DNA of 36,859 bases, taken from contig CALZJH010000019.1 of NCBI GenBank assembly GCA_945787845.1, forward strand, positions 1 through 36,859. The letters run 5' to 3'. The first letter of the stretch is position 1; the number at the start of each line of letters is the position of its first letter. Below the pieces are notes generated by a model. That model made no database searches, was not told the origin of the DNA, and saw only the letters and a list, made by a program, of their open reading frames with translations. Origin of the DNA: an uncultured Woeseiaceae bacterium (lineage in GTDB: Bacteria; Pseudomonadota; Gammaproteobacteria; Steroidobacterales; Woeseiaceae). The translations under genes were made by a program, and so were the position numbers. Below are positions 1-7,454 of this stretch, piece by piece.

Positions 1-1590
1 GAGCAGGCTGCCCGTGCCGAAGATGTCCAGGCTGTCCTCGAGCGACAGACCCTGCAGCTCGTCATCGCCGGCATTGCTCACCGTGATCGTCAGCGGCACT
101 GACTGGCTGCCATCATCATTGAGCGTAACTTCACCGGCGTCTTTCTCAACGTCGATCGAAGCTTCGGGATCCGGTCCCGGACCCGGATCATCGAGGCGCT
201 CGAACGTCGCCGTGGCCGTGTCACTCACGATCTCGGCCGAGACGCCACCTGTGCCGGTCGCCGTCACGGTGTTCGTGAACGGCCCCGGCTCATCGGCGGG
301 ATCGAAGCGCAGCACGAAGGTCACCGTGCCAATACCGTCCACGGGCAGCGTGTCGGCCCCGGTTAGCAGCTGCGTGTCGTTCAGCCCGTCGTAATTGGGG
401 TTCAGTGTGAGGTCGGCGCTCGTCAGCGACTCGACCGCGACCAGGCTGCCCGTGCCGAAGATGTCCAGGCTGTCCTCGAGCAGCACGCCTTGCAGGTCGT
501 CATCGCCCGTGTTGCTCACCGTGATCGTCACCGGCACTGACTGACTGCCGTCATCATTGAGTGTGACTTCACCGGTCAGTATCTCGACGCTGATATCCGG
601 CTGGCGCGGCAAGTAAATTTGAGCGCAGTCGACAATATCCACGCCGATCCCCGTGTCCCGGCCCGCGAACCAGAGCACGGCGCAGTTCTCGAACGGCCCG
701 GTTTCCGGACCGGCGTCGAAGGTAATGGCGAATCGCAGGCTCGCCCGTGCGCCACGCGCCAGTTCGTCATCCCCTTGTAGCAAGCGGATGTCCCGTCTGC
801 CGTCGTAGCCGGGGTTCAGCGTCAGATTTCCCTCGAGAACTTCGACGTCGCCTATTGCAAGCAGCCTGCCGCTACCGAAGATGTCGAGATCGTCCTTGAT
901 CTGGAGCTTGACCAAGCCCTCCGGTCCCGTGTTTTCTGCAACCAGCGTGACCTCGGTGGTGTAACTGCCGTCGTCATTCCGCAGCACCTCCGCCACGGTC
1001 TTTTCGAATTCGGCCGTTGGCGCCACGGGCAATTTGATTTTGCAGGTGTCGCGATCCTTGACGGTCTTGCCTGAATATTTCCCTTCCGCCCAGGCCATCG
1101 CCTCGCTGACATACGGACCCGGATTCCCGTCAGGGCGTAAGCGGAATTCAATGACGAGACTGGCGTCATGGTTCATAGCCAGCTCGTCATTACCTTGAAG
1201 AAGTCGCATGTCGGTAATGCCGTCGTAGGACGGATTCGGCGTCAGGTCGCCGGTCAGAACCTGCGGAAAGCTAACCTCGACGATCTGGTCGGGCGCGACG
1301 AAATCGAGGCTCTCGGTGATCTGCAGCCGGACAAGATCTTCGTTGCCGGTGTTCCTGACCGCGAGGGTAATGCGGATGGAATAGGTGCCGTCGCTATTCG
1401 CCGTAACCCCGTCCAGCGACTTCTTGAGACCGATGCCGGGCTTGTCGGGAATGTCGGGGTTCGTCTCGCCGGCCTGAGCCGCACCAGACAGGCACAGCAG
1501 GCCAAGCACGCAAAACCACATCACGGATTTGCCGCTCGCTCGACCGTCCCTCCTGTCCAGGCGCCGCTTCTGCAGCCGCGGAATGAACAT
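1..1590 (-). CDS. Secreted repeat protein with DUF11/CARDB-like beta-sandwich domains (3' end off window)
   Basis: The reading frame is open from an ATG at 1590 to the left edge, giving 530 codons with no stop, so the C-terminus is missing. AAGGGGA precedes the ATG. Residues 1-40 form a signal peptide (basic start, hydrophobic stretch about 24-38, ending AQA before GE); M24 is a possible later start. The rest is a tandem array of domains of about 140-146 residues. The recurring N-D/S-D-G motif lies at residues 65, 205, 345 and 491, followed by V/L-x-V-x-N-T/A-G-x-x-x-L, then L-T-L/P-N-P-x-Y-D-G and L-L-x-G-x-D. This pattern resembles the DUF11/DUF7507 family of extracellular Ig-like modules, usually found in surface or exported proteins. 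Acidic Asp-rich segments suggest calcium binding, which is an inference. No catalytic motif is visible. It could be an adhesin stalk or a matrix protein. Confidence 0.8.
   Translation of the reverse strand, partial: MFIPRLQKRRLDRRDGRASGKSVMWFCVLGLLCLSGAAQAGETNPDIPDKPGIGLKKSLDGVTANSDGTYSIRITLAVRNTGNEDLVRLQITESLDFVAPDQIVEVSFPQVLTGDLTPNPSYDGITDMRLLQGNDELAMNHDASLVIEFRLRPDGNPGPYVSEAMAWAEGKYSGKTVKDRDTCKIKLPVAPTAEFEKTVAEVLRNDDGSYTTEVTLVAENTGPEGLVKLQIKDDLDIFGSGRLLAIGDVEVLEGNLTLNPGYDGRRDIRLLQGDDELARGARASLRFAITFDAGPETGPFENCAVLWFAGRDTGIGVDIVDCAQIYLPRQPDISVEILTGEVTLNDDGSQSVPVTITVSNTGDDDLQGVLLEDSLDIFGTGSLVAVESLTSADLTLNPNYDGLNDTQLLTGADTLPVDGIGTVTFVLRFDPADEPGPFTNTVTATGTGGVSAEIVSDTATATFERLDDPGPGPDPEASIDVEKDAGEVTLNDDGSQSVPLTITVSNAGDDELQGLSLEDSLDIFGTGSLL
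4..572 (-). repeat. Near-identical 438-bp tandem domain repeat inside the secreted protein gene
   Basis: The bases around 4-134 recur with few changes around 442-572, an offset of exactly 438 bp (146 codons). Both copies read caggctgcccgtgccgaaga on the + strand and end near the NDDGSQS codons. A more diverged copy starts near 862, offset 420 bp. The strong nucleotide identity of the two left-hand units, against the weaker match of the outer ones, points to recent duplication or gene conversion of one domain. Further copies may lie beyond the left edge. Confidence 0.8.
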
Positions 1591-1608
1591 CGTGTCCCCT
1601 TATAGTGT

Positions 1609-1643
1609 GGATCGCGCGATGCTCACGCATCGGGCAGCGATCC
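1609..1643 (-). other. Two-tier hairpin in the leader of the repeat-protein gene
   Basis: Bases 1609-1615 (ggatcgc) pair with 1637-1643 (gcgatcc), and inside them 1618-1622 (gatgc) pair with 1627-1631 (gcatc), closing a GTGA tetraloop on the minus strand. It ends just upstream of the ribosome binding site (about 1596-1602). It may shield the leader or modulate translation, or be a protein-binding palindrome. The rest of the 228-bp gap 1591-1818 is AT-rich; I see no convincing -35/-10 pair, although the promoter of the minus-strand gene should be there. Confidence 0.5.
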
Positions 1644-1818
1644 CACATGTTTTTATGTCGGGCTGTATCTCTCTTTTTGCCTGCGCTCAGGTCTTTCTTT
1701 TTATGTGGCGGATCAAAGTTTTGTTTTGGTGTCTTCGTAGCCGCCTGATTTTGTTAACAGTGTAGGTGGTCAGCGCGCCGGGAGGCGATGATTTTACATA
1801 ATATGCACCGCGAACCGA

Positions 1819-2661
1819 TCATTCAGCCAATAAACGCCATCGATCATTAGTCGCCCGGGCTCGCCCGTCCTCGTCCAGTTTGATCAGGTGCGCAAGCAAC
1901 GATCGCTCTGCCAGGCCGAAGAGTCTCGGATCTACGTCCTTGTAGACGTATGGAACGAGGTCGCCAGTCGACACCCCTGAGTTCTCACGCAATGCCGCCA
2001 ACACTTTGGCCTCACGCTCGAGGCGATGATCGATAATCCAGTCAACGACGCCATCGGGGTCCCGAATCAGGTCGCCATGTCCCGGTGCAAGCGCGGCGCA
2101 CTGCAGGGCCTTCACTTTGCGAAGGGACTCTATGTACTGCTTCATATTGCCGTCCGGCGGGTTGATCACGACAGTCGAACCGTCAATCACGTGGTCACCC
2201 GTAAACAGCCAGTTGTTCTCCGCGTGCAGATAACACATATGGTTCGAGGCATGTCCGGGCGTGTGTACGGCCGTTATCGCGACATCTTCTACGACAAGCT
2301 CGTCACCATCGGCCGGAACCCGGTCCGGCCGGAACGTCATGTCCTGGTGCTCGCCTGCCGGTGCGGGGATCCCGATCAACTCGGCACCGGTCGCCATCGC
2401 GAGGGCCATTGCCGCGGGCGAGTGATCCGGATGCGTATGGGTTACCAGTATCCAGCGAATCGGGGCCGCCGCCACGCGCTGAATAGTATCGAGATGACTG
2501 TCGATGATCGGTCCGGGATCGAGGACAGCGATCTCCCTGGTCCCGAACAAGTAGGTGTTCGTGCCCGGCCCCGTCATCATTGACGGGTTGGGTGCTAGCA
2601 ACCGGCGGACGCCCGGGCTGAGCTCCGTAAACGGCTCAAGTTCTGGCCCGAACGCGCTCAC
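1819..2661 (-). CDS. MBL-fold metallohydrolase (LACTB2/glyoxalase II-like)
   Basis: This is a 280-residue metallo-beta-lactamase-fold hydrolase. The metal site is complete: H-T-H-P-D-H at 75-80, H137 in TPGH, D156 in FTGDH and H195 in PGHG. A C-terminal helical region of about 80 residues ending in RWRLLAE resembles the winged-helix tail of LACTB2-type proteins. Members act on thioesters, lactones or RNA; the substrate here cannot be read from the sequence. The start is a GTG at 2661 whose GTGA overlaps the TGA of the NUDIX gene by 4 bases, so translation is probably coupled. It is the last gene of a three-gene operon. The fold is certain, the substrate is not. Confidence 0.9.
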   Translation of the reverse strand: MSAFGPELEPFTELSPGVRRLLAPNPSMMTGPGTNTYLFGTREIAVLDPGPIIDSHLDTIQRVAAAPIRWILVTHTHPDHSPAAMALAMATGAELIGIPAPAGEHQDMTFRPDRVPADGDELVVEDVAITAVHTPGHASNHMCYLHAENNWLFTGDHVIDGSTVVINPPDGNMKQYIESLRKVKALQCAALAPGHGDLIRDPDGVVDWIIDHRLEREAKVLAALRENSGVSTGDLVPYVYKDVDPRLFGLAERSLLAHLIKLDEDGRARATNDRWRLLAE

Positions 2662-3461
2662 GCCTCTGTACCCGGGTAGCCAATTTCGCCTGGCAAGACG
2701 ATTTCCTCACGCCCATCGCGATCGATGATCTTCGCCAGGATGCTGGTCACGCCCCATTCGACGCAGGAAGAAGCCCAGTCGAGGAGATCGTCGAAGGTCT
2801 TGTGCCTTGCGATGCTTTCCAGCGTCTTGATGGTCGGGAAATGCAGCTTGATATCACCAGCTCGGCCGGCCGCCAGCGCATCTGTGGCGTTTATCCAGCA
2901 AGAATCCGTGAGTTCCCAACCGCAATGACTGGCCACCTGCTCGTCGGGCATCACCGCGAGAAAGAATCGTGTTGAATAACGTTTCCGCAACGGCGTTGGG
3001 GTAATCCAGTGACCGAAGTAATGCAGCTGGTCACACTGCAGCGCCAGCCGATTGCGCTGGACGAAGTCCGCCCAGTTGTCGCTCCGATCGTTCAGCGCGT
3101 CGCGGGCCGCATCGAGTTGTTCAGCAACAGCGCCGGGGTCGGCCAGCAGTACGCCAGACTCTTCGAACAATTCGCGGATGGCGGCGCTGTAGTAGTCGAG
3201 GCCGTTTTCCTTTACGCCAAGATTTGCATCGGCGGTCTTTGCCGCGATCCCGCTACAGAAATCGTGCACCGCATTGTCTTCCGGATCGACGACTCCGCCG
3301 GGAAAAGCATGCGCCGCACCGAAAGACGATTTCGCATGTCGCCGAACCATGAACAATTCGGGCTCAGCGACAGCGGGCCGTGCCAGAACGACCGTCGACG
3401 ATGGCCGGGCAAAAGCAATCTCATTCAACGGCAACAGGCTCCGGGTTCCCGGTCTCGACAT
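2658..3461 (-). CDS. NUDIX hydrolase, NUDT7/NUDT19-like (probable CoA or acyl-CoA pyrophosphatase)
   Basis: The Nudix box is split in the way typical of NUDT19/NUDT7: AFPGGVVDPED, an insertion of about 30 residues, then AIRELFEESGV carrying the REL and EE metal-binding residues. FMVRRH before the box and a W-x-TP-x-x-x-x-R-x-x-T-x-F-F motif (HWITPTPLRKRYSTRFF) downstream also fit. These enzymes cleave the pyrophosphate of CoA derivatives, but a nucleotide substrate remains possible. The start is unsettled. A GTG at 3488, ATG at 3461 and TTGs at 3434 and 3428 are in frame; all overlap the end of the upstream gene (stop 3421-3423), and the TTGs sit behind CGGAG. The 3' end overlaps the MBL gene by 4 bases. 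The pairing of NUDIX with an MBL hydrolase suggests joint metabolism of one compound class, an inference. Confidence 0.85.
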   Translation of the reverse strand: MSRPGTRSLLPLNEIAFARPSSTVVLARPAVAEPELFMVRRHAKSSFGAAHAFPGGVVDPEDNAVHDFCSGIAAKTADANLGVKENGLDYYSAAIRELFEESGVLLADPGAVAEQLDAARDALNDRSDNWADFVQRNRLALQCDQLHYFGHWITPTPLRKRYSTRFFLAVMPDEQVASHCGWELTDSCWINATDALAAGRAGDIKLHFPTIKTLESIARHKTFDDLLDWASSCVEWGVTSILAKIIDRDGREEIVLPGEIGYPGTEA

Positions 3462-3963
3462 AGGCCTTGAGGCGCCCCAGCGCTTCACCGATCACGAAAT
3501 CGACAGCCGGGGCAATCTCGTCCAGACCACTCGCGCTGTAGCCACCGACGGCGTAGGTGAAACGGACACGCGTGCTCTCTTCATCGTCTTCAAATTCCCA
3601 CGTCATATTACCGTCCACGCCCATCAGTCCCAGGGGACCGAGCCCGCCGGTCATGCGTAACACATGCGTGGGGTTGACCATCGTGACGACGAGATGCACG
3701 ACGCCGGCCTGCTTGCCAAGCGACTCGCAGAAACACCCCTGCGTAACCGGCTGAATGCTCAGGCGGGAAGCGTCGCCTGAGACGGTGTGATCGGAGCTCC
3801 ACCAGCTGCCGACGGTTATCGCCGCCACCCAGGCCTCGGCACGGCCGGCAGCGATCACGACCTCGTTGACCGTGGTGAAACCGTTAGCGGCAGCATCCGT
3901 CACCTCGGCATTGGCAAGCGGCGCAATCAATCCCAGCGCCATAACGACTATTGTTTTCTTCAT
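3421..3963 (-). CDS. Exported SRPBCC (START/AHSA1-like) domain protein
   Basis: The protein has 180 residues from an ATG at 3963, preceded by GGGGA about 6 bases upstream; a GTG at 3975 is a less likely start. MKKTIVVMALGLIAPLANA is a clear signal peptide. The remainder fits the SRPBCC fold: an early FTTVNEVVIAAGRAEAW strand-helix, a W-W-S-S-D-H segment, central strands ending in MTWEFEDDEESTRVRFTY, and a long C-terminal helix. Such proteins form a hydrophobic cavity for lipids or other apolar ligands. Export to the periplasm is uncommon for the family. It is the first gene of the operon with NUDIX and MBL genes and diverges from the rhomboid gene over a 53-bp gap. The ligand is unknown. Confidence 0.8.
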   Translation of the reverse strand: MKKTIVVMALGLIAPLANAEVTDAAANGFTTVNEVVIAAGRAEAWVAAITVGSWWSSDHTVSGDASRLSIQPVTQGCFCESLGKQAGVVHLVVTMVNPTHVLRMTGGLGPLGLMGVDGNMTWEFEDDEESTRVRFTYAVGGYSASGLDEIAPAVDFVIGEALGRLKAYVETGNPEPVAVE

Positions 3964-4016
3964 GCACGTCCCCACAATCAGGCCCTAGCTTACCGCAAAG
4001 TTGTTACCCTGCATTG

Positions 4017-4892
4017 ATGGAAGACCTGCGCGTCGTCTTTGAAAGTCGCAATCGGAGGAGCTGCTCCGATCGGGCGCTTGTCCTTGCCGCCGTGCATATA
4101 CCCTACCAGCTCGTTGACGACGGCCTGAGCTGCGCGCTTGTCGTGCCGGCTGAATTCTCGTCGAAAGCCGTCGAGGAACTGCGGCTTTATGAAGACGAGA
4201 ATCCGCCGGTCCAACCCAAGGTCAAGAAACGGATCGTCTACCAGGACGCGTTACCCGGGGTCGTCGGCTACGTGCTCATTATCTGCGCCGTCGCCTGGCT
4301 GGCCGGATACTCGTTTTTTGGCAGCAACTGGTTCGCGGCGGGCCGCGTCGACGGCAACCTGATTCGCGCCGGCGAATGGTGGCGCACGATTACGGCATTG
4401 ACGCTGCACTCAGGCGTGAAACACCTGCTGGGTAATCTCGTATTCGGCGTCTTCTTCGGCATTTTTGCGGGGCGCCTGCTCGGTTCCGGCGTTGCATGGC
4501 TGGCGGTCGTTGTTTCCGCCGCCCTCGGCAATGCGGCGAATACGCTGTTGCTCGAATCGACCCACCGATCGATCGGCGCATCCACGGCCGTGTTCGCAAC
4601 GCTCGGACTGCTTGCCGGCTACGTGTGGCGCGGGCAACTCATGGCGCAGGACCGCTGGTCAACACGGTTCGGCCCGGTTGTTGGTGGCCTTGCACTACTG
4701 ATGTTTACAGGCACTGGCGACGAAAACACCGACATCGGCGCCCACCTGCTCGGCTTTGTCTGTGGTTTTGGCACCGGCATGCTGCTGACGATGATCGGCA
4801 AGCTACCGGCGCCTCCACGCGTCCAGGTCATATCGGGCGCTGCCGCGGCAGGGCTGATTGCCGTGGCCTGGATCGTCGCGCTTCAAGGCTGA
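4017..4892 (+). CDS. Rhomboid family intramembrane serine protease
   Basis: The protein has 291 residues with a soluble N-terminal part (1-80) and about six membrane segments. The catalytic dyad is visible: S189 in GAST and H243 in DIGAHLLGF. H136 and N140 in HLLGN correspond to the oxyanion-side residues of GlpG. GEWWRTITALTLHSG before the active-site helices is typical. Rhomboids cut transmembrane substrates in the inner membrane. I chose ATG 4017 because the upstream extension to 3951 would run into the divergent gene; no strong ribosome binding site is present. The N-terminal domain looks like a degenerate version of the cytoplasmic domain often attached to bacterial rhomboids. The natural substrate is unknown. 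Confidence 0.9.
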   Translation: MEDLRVVFESRNRRSCSDRALVLAAVHIPYQLVDDGLSCALVVPAEFSSKAVEELRLYEDENPPVQPKVKKRIVYQDALPGVVGYVLIICAVAWLAGYSFFGSNWFAAGRVDGNLIRAGEWWRTITALTLHSGVKHLLGNLVFGVFFGIFAGRLLGSGVAWLAVVVSAALGNAANTLLLESTHRSIGASTAVFATLGLLAGYVWRGQLMAQDRWSTRFGPVVGGLALLMFTGTGDENTDIGAHLLGFVCGFGTGMLLTMIGKLPAPPRVQVISGAAAAGLIAVAWIVALQG

Positions 4893-4906
4893 AAATCTCA
4901 AGTATT

Positions 4907-4937
4907 CCTGTAGAATTTCCGCGGAGAAATCTACAGG
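4907..4937 (+). other. Strong intergenic hairpin between rhomboid and MRJP-like genes
   Basis: CCTGTAGAATTTC (4907-4919) pairs with GAAATCTACAGG (4926-4937), giving a 12-bp stem with one bulged A and a 6-base loop. No U run follows, so it is not a standard terminator. It lies 14 bases after the rhomboid stop and 17 bases before the next ATG, where it could stabilise mRNA, partly terminate or bind a regulator. Confidence 0.6.
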
Positions 4938-4954
4938 CTCCAGCAGCCAAGATA

Positions 4955-6073
4955 ATGAAAAATATTCTGCTTTTTCTTTTGGTACTCGTATTGATCGGGA
5001 CGATGGTCCTCTGGGTCCGTCACGGCGGTGGCGCGCCCTACCCGGACCTGTCGACTGCGCCTGCATTGCGTTCGTCATCGCTGGAGCTGGTCCTCGAATA
5101 CCCCGAACCTGTCGGCAATGTCGCCGTTAATCGCGACGGCCGCCTGTTTTTTACCGTTCATCCTGAAGCGCGACCAAGCGGTAACAAGCTCCTCGAGTTT
5201 GTGCGTGGCGCAGCCGTGCCTTTTCCTTCCGGCGCTGATCAGCCCGCATTATTTGACACTGTCCTGGGTGTCGTCATTGACCGCTTCAATCGCCTGTGGA
5301 CGATCGATCATGGCAATCACGGGACAGGCCCTGCACGAATCGTCGCCATCGATCTCGACACCAACGTCGTCATTCGCGAGCAGTACCTGCCGCCTGACAT
5401 CGCGCCACTGGGCTCATTTCTACAGGACCTGCAGGTATCAGCCGATGGACGCACAATCATCATCGCCGACGCCAGCTTCTGGCGTAAGTCACCGGCCATT
5501 GTCGTGTACGACATAGAGACTGGCGAAGCACGGCGCGTGCTCGAATCCCACGCATCGGTAGCCGCTGAAAACTACATGATTCGCAATGGCGGCCGGGAGA
5601 TGGAGTTTCTTGGTGGCATTGTCGCGCTACGCGGCGGCATCGACGGCATCGCGCTTGGGCCCGAATGGCTCTACTATGGGGCGTTAAACGGGTCCGGGCT
5701 TTACCGCGTGCGGCTTTCCGACCTGCGAAATGAAAAGCTGCCGCCCGGGCAACTGGCAAACCGCGTTGAGCGCGTCAGCGACAAACCGCTCAGTGACGGC
5801 TTCAGTATCGATGTCGCGGGCAACGTCTACATCACGGACGTTGAACACGGCTCGATCTTCGTTGTCAGTCCGGAGCAGGAGCTGACGACACTGATCAATT
5901 CAACGGAATTGCGCTGGCCGGACGGGCTGTCGTTCGGACCGGACGGCTACCTGTACATCGCCGACAGCGCACTGCCAGAACTCATTTTGCAATCAAGCGA
6001 ACACATCGAGGCCAAGGGCCCATACCGGGTATTCCGGTTCAGCCCGGGTGTCGAGGGTGTTCCCGGACAATAA
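4955..6073 (+). CDS. Membrane-anchored MRJP/yellow-like six-bladed beta-propeller protein
   Basis: The protein has 372 residues from ATG 4955. Residues 1-20 (MKNILLFLLVLVLIGTMVLW) form a signal anchor. The rest matches the major-royal-jelly/yellow family: EYPEPVGNVAVNRDGRLFF at the start, DRFNRLWTIDHG, FLQDLQVSADGRTIIIADAS, IVVYDIETGEARRVLESH, GGIDGIALGPEWLYYGALNG-GLYRV, and a later D-G-F-S-I-D-V-A-G-N-V-Y-I-T-D blade. Insect yellow proteins act in the dopachrome/melanin pathway; bacterial members are uncharacterised, so I assign no reaction. A gluconolactonase/SMP-30 label is a possible alternative. The protein should face the periplasm. It lies 16 bases ahead of mscS, suggesting co-transcription. 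Confidence 0.8.
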   Translation: MKNILLFLLVLVLIGTMVLWVRHGGGAPYPDLSTAPALRSSSLELVLEYPEPVGNVAVNRDGRLFFTVHPEARPSGNKLLEFVRGAAVPFPSGADQPALFDTVLGVVIDRFNRLWTIDHGNHGTGPARIVAIDLDTNVVIREQYLPPDIAPLGSFLQDLQVSADGRTIIIADASFWRKSPAIVVYDIETGEARRVLESHASVAAENYMIRNGGREMEFLGGIVALRGGIDGIALGPEWLYYGALNGSGLYRVRLSDLRNEKLPPGQLANRVERVSDKPLSDGFSIDVAGNVYITDVEHGSIFVVSPEQELTTLINSTELRWPDGLSFGPDGYLYIADSALPELILQSSEHIEAKGPYRVFRFSPGVEGVPGQ

Positions 6074-6089
6074 GAAAGGGATATTGAAA

Positions 6090-6938
6090 ATGGACCAAAG
6101 CACACTGCCTGAGCTCGGTTTTGACTGGAACCAGGTTCTCGAACTGATTCAGACCAAGGGCGTGGACTTCGCCATCAATCTCGCGATTGCCATCGCGATT
6201 TTCTACGCGGGAAAGATGGTCATCAGCCTGGTCGTGCGCGGCTTGCGCAAGGTCATGCGTCGGCAGGAGGTGGACAAGACGCTCGAGACATTCGTCTGCA
6301 ACCTCGTGCGCATTGTGCTGTTGGTCGTCGTTATCATCGCGGCAATCGGCCAGCTGGGAATTGAAACGACCTCGTTCATCGCCATCTTCGGCGCAGCCGG
6401 CCTCGCCGTCGGCCTGGCCTTGCAGGGTTCGCTGTCGAACTTCGCCGCAGGCGTTTTGATCGTTCTCTTCCGCCCTTACCGGGTGGGCGACTTTGTCGAG
6501 GCAGCGGGTATCAGTGGCGTCGTTGAACAGGTCCAGATCCTGACAACCGTGCTGAAGACCGGCGACAACAAGCAGATTATCGTGCCGAACGGCCAGATCA
6601 TGGACAGCATCATCACCAACTACTCGGCAAACGACACCCGCCGCGTGGACATGGTGATCGGCGTCAGTTACGACGATGATCTCGACAAGGTACGCGCGAC
6701 CCTCGAGGAACTCGTCGCCGCTGAAGAACGCATCCTCGACGAGCCGGCCTGTACCATAGCGGTATCCGCGCTGGCCGACAGCAGCGTTAATTTCGTCGTC
6801 CGGCCGTGGGTGAAAACCTCCGACTACTGGGGCGTCATGTTCGACCTGACCGAAGCGATCAAGAAACGCTTCGACAAGGAAGGCATCTCGTTCCCGTTCC
6901 CACAGCAGGATGTGCACCTGCATACCGTCAAGGAATAG
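6090..6938 (+). CDS. mscS: Small-conductance mechanosensitive channel MscS
   Basis: The 282-residue protein is very close to E. coli MscS (286 residues). TM3 carries FGAAGLAVGLALQGSLSNFAAG, the pore helix with its Ala/Gly packing, followed by VLFRPYRVGDFVE and the beta domain (IIVPNGQIMDSIITNYS). The C-terminal alpha/beta domain ends with GISFPFPQQDVHLHTVKE, matching the MscS tail. It is a homoheptameric inner-membrane channel that opens under membrane tension and releases solutes on osmotic downshock. I chose ATG 6090 over an in-frame start at 6048 because AAAGGGA precedes it and the longer form would overlap the MRJP-like gene. Confidence 0.97.
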   Translation: MDQSTLPELGFDWNQVLELIQTKGVDFAINLAIAIAIFYAGKMVISLVVRGLRKVMRRQEVDKTLETFVCNLVRIVLLVVVIIAAIGQLGIETTSFIAIFGAAGLAVGLALQGSLSNFAAGVLIVLFRPYRVGDFVEAAGISGVVEQVQILTTVLKTGDNKQIIVPNGQIMDSIITNYSANDTRRVDMVIGVSYDDDLDKVRATLEELVAAEERILDEPACTIAVSALADSSVNFVVRPWVKTSDYWGVMFDLTEAIKKRFDKEGISFPFPQQDVHLHTVKE

Positions 6939-6961
6939 CCAGTCAGCTGGAGCTTTTTTTT
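6939..6961 (+). terminator. Possible weak Rho-independent terminator after mscS
   Basis: Right after the mscS stop, CCAG (6939-6942) can pair with CTGG (6947-6950), followed by AGC and eight T residues (6954-6961). The stem is only 4 bp, so the T run is the main support. The end of the run forms a TTGACA at 6960-6965 with no matching -10. Confidence 0.35.
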
Positions 6962-7035
6962 GACAACGGTGCATCCAGAGCCGGAAAACTCGCATCTCCA
7001 CAGGTGTAAGACCAGACAAAACGTGGGAGATCAGT

Positions 7036-7449
7036 ATGGAAAGTGGGATTTTCGGCCTCGCGGCCTTTGGCTTCTGGATGTTTATCGCCGCCGTATCGGT
7101 TGGCGGCATCTGGGATGGCGTACGCAAGCGCGAAGCGGAGCACGAAACCCTTCGGCGTATGATCGAAAGCGGTAAAACGCCCGATCAGGAGCTTGTCGAT
7201 AAACTGCTTGGACACAAGAAGGACCCGGCACGCGACCTCAAGGTCGCCGGGCTGATCGTCATTTTCGTGGCGCCGGGGCTCGCGCTGATGGGCTGGTTAA
7301 TCGGGCTGAAGGAGCCCAGCGCACTCATGCCGCTGTTCGGCATTGCCGGTCTCGTCGCCTTTGTCGGTATTGGCCTGCTGGTTGCGGCCCGGTTCCTGGA
7401 ACGGGCTCATGAGGCGGACTCCACCAGGAACAGCAGCGACTTCAGGTAG
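7036..7449 (+). CDS. DUF6249-type inner-membrane protein
   Basis: The 137-residue protein starts at ATG 7036 behind GGGAG. It has three hydrophobic segments: 5-25 (GLAAFGFWMFIAAVSVGGIW), about 70-89 (VAGLIVIFVAPGLALMGWLI) and about 97-118 (LMPLFGIAGLVAFVGIGLLV). Between the first two lies a charged helix with an H-E-T-L-R-R-M-I-E-S-G-K-T-P-D motif. This layout and motif match small membrane proteins annotated DUF6249 that often sit beside ECF sigma factor genes. It ends 5 bases before the sigma factor start, so it belongs to the same operon. A role in signalling to the sigma factor is an inference. Confidence 0.75.
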   Translation: MESGIFGLAAFGFWMFIAAVSVGGIWDGVRKREAEHETLRRMIESGKTPDQELVDKLLGHKKDPARDLKVAGLIVIFVAPGLALMGWLIGLKEPSALMPLFGIAGLVAFVGIGLLVAARFLERAHEADSTRNSSDFR

Positions 7450-7454
7450 TCATT

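Noticed and set aside
6960..6988. TTGACA at 6960 as a promoter for the sigma factor operon
   Set aside because: No -10 at 16-18 bases; the T run before it explains part of the hexamer.
6039..7127. A 362-codon frame opposite mscS
   Set aside because: The plus-strand frame is a nearly exact MscS; the reverse has no family features.
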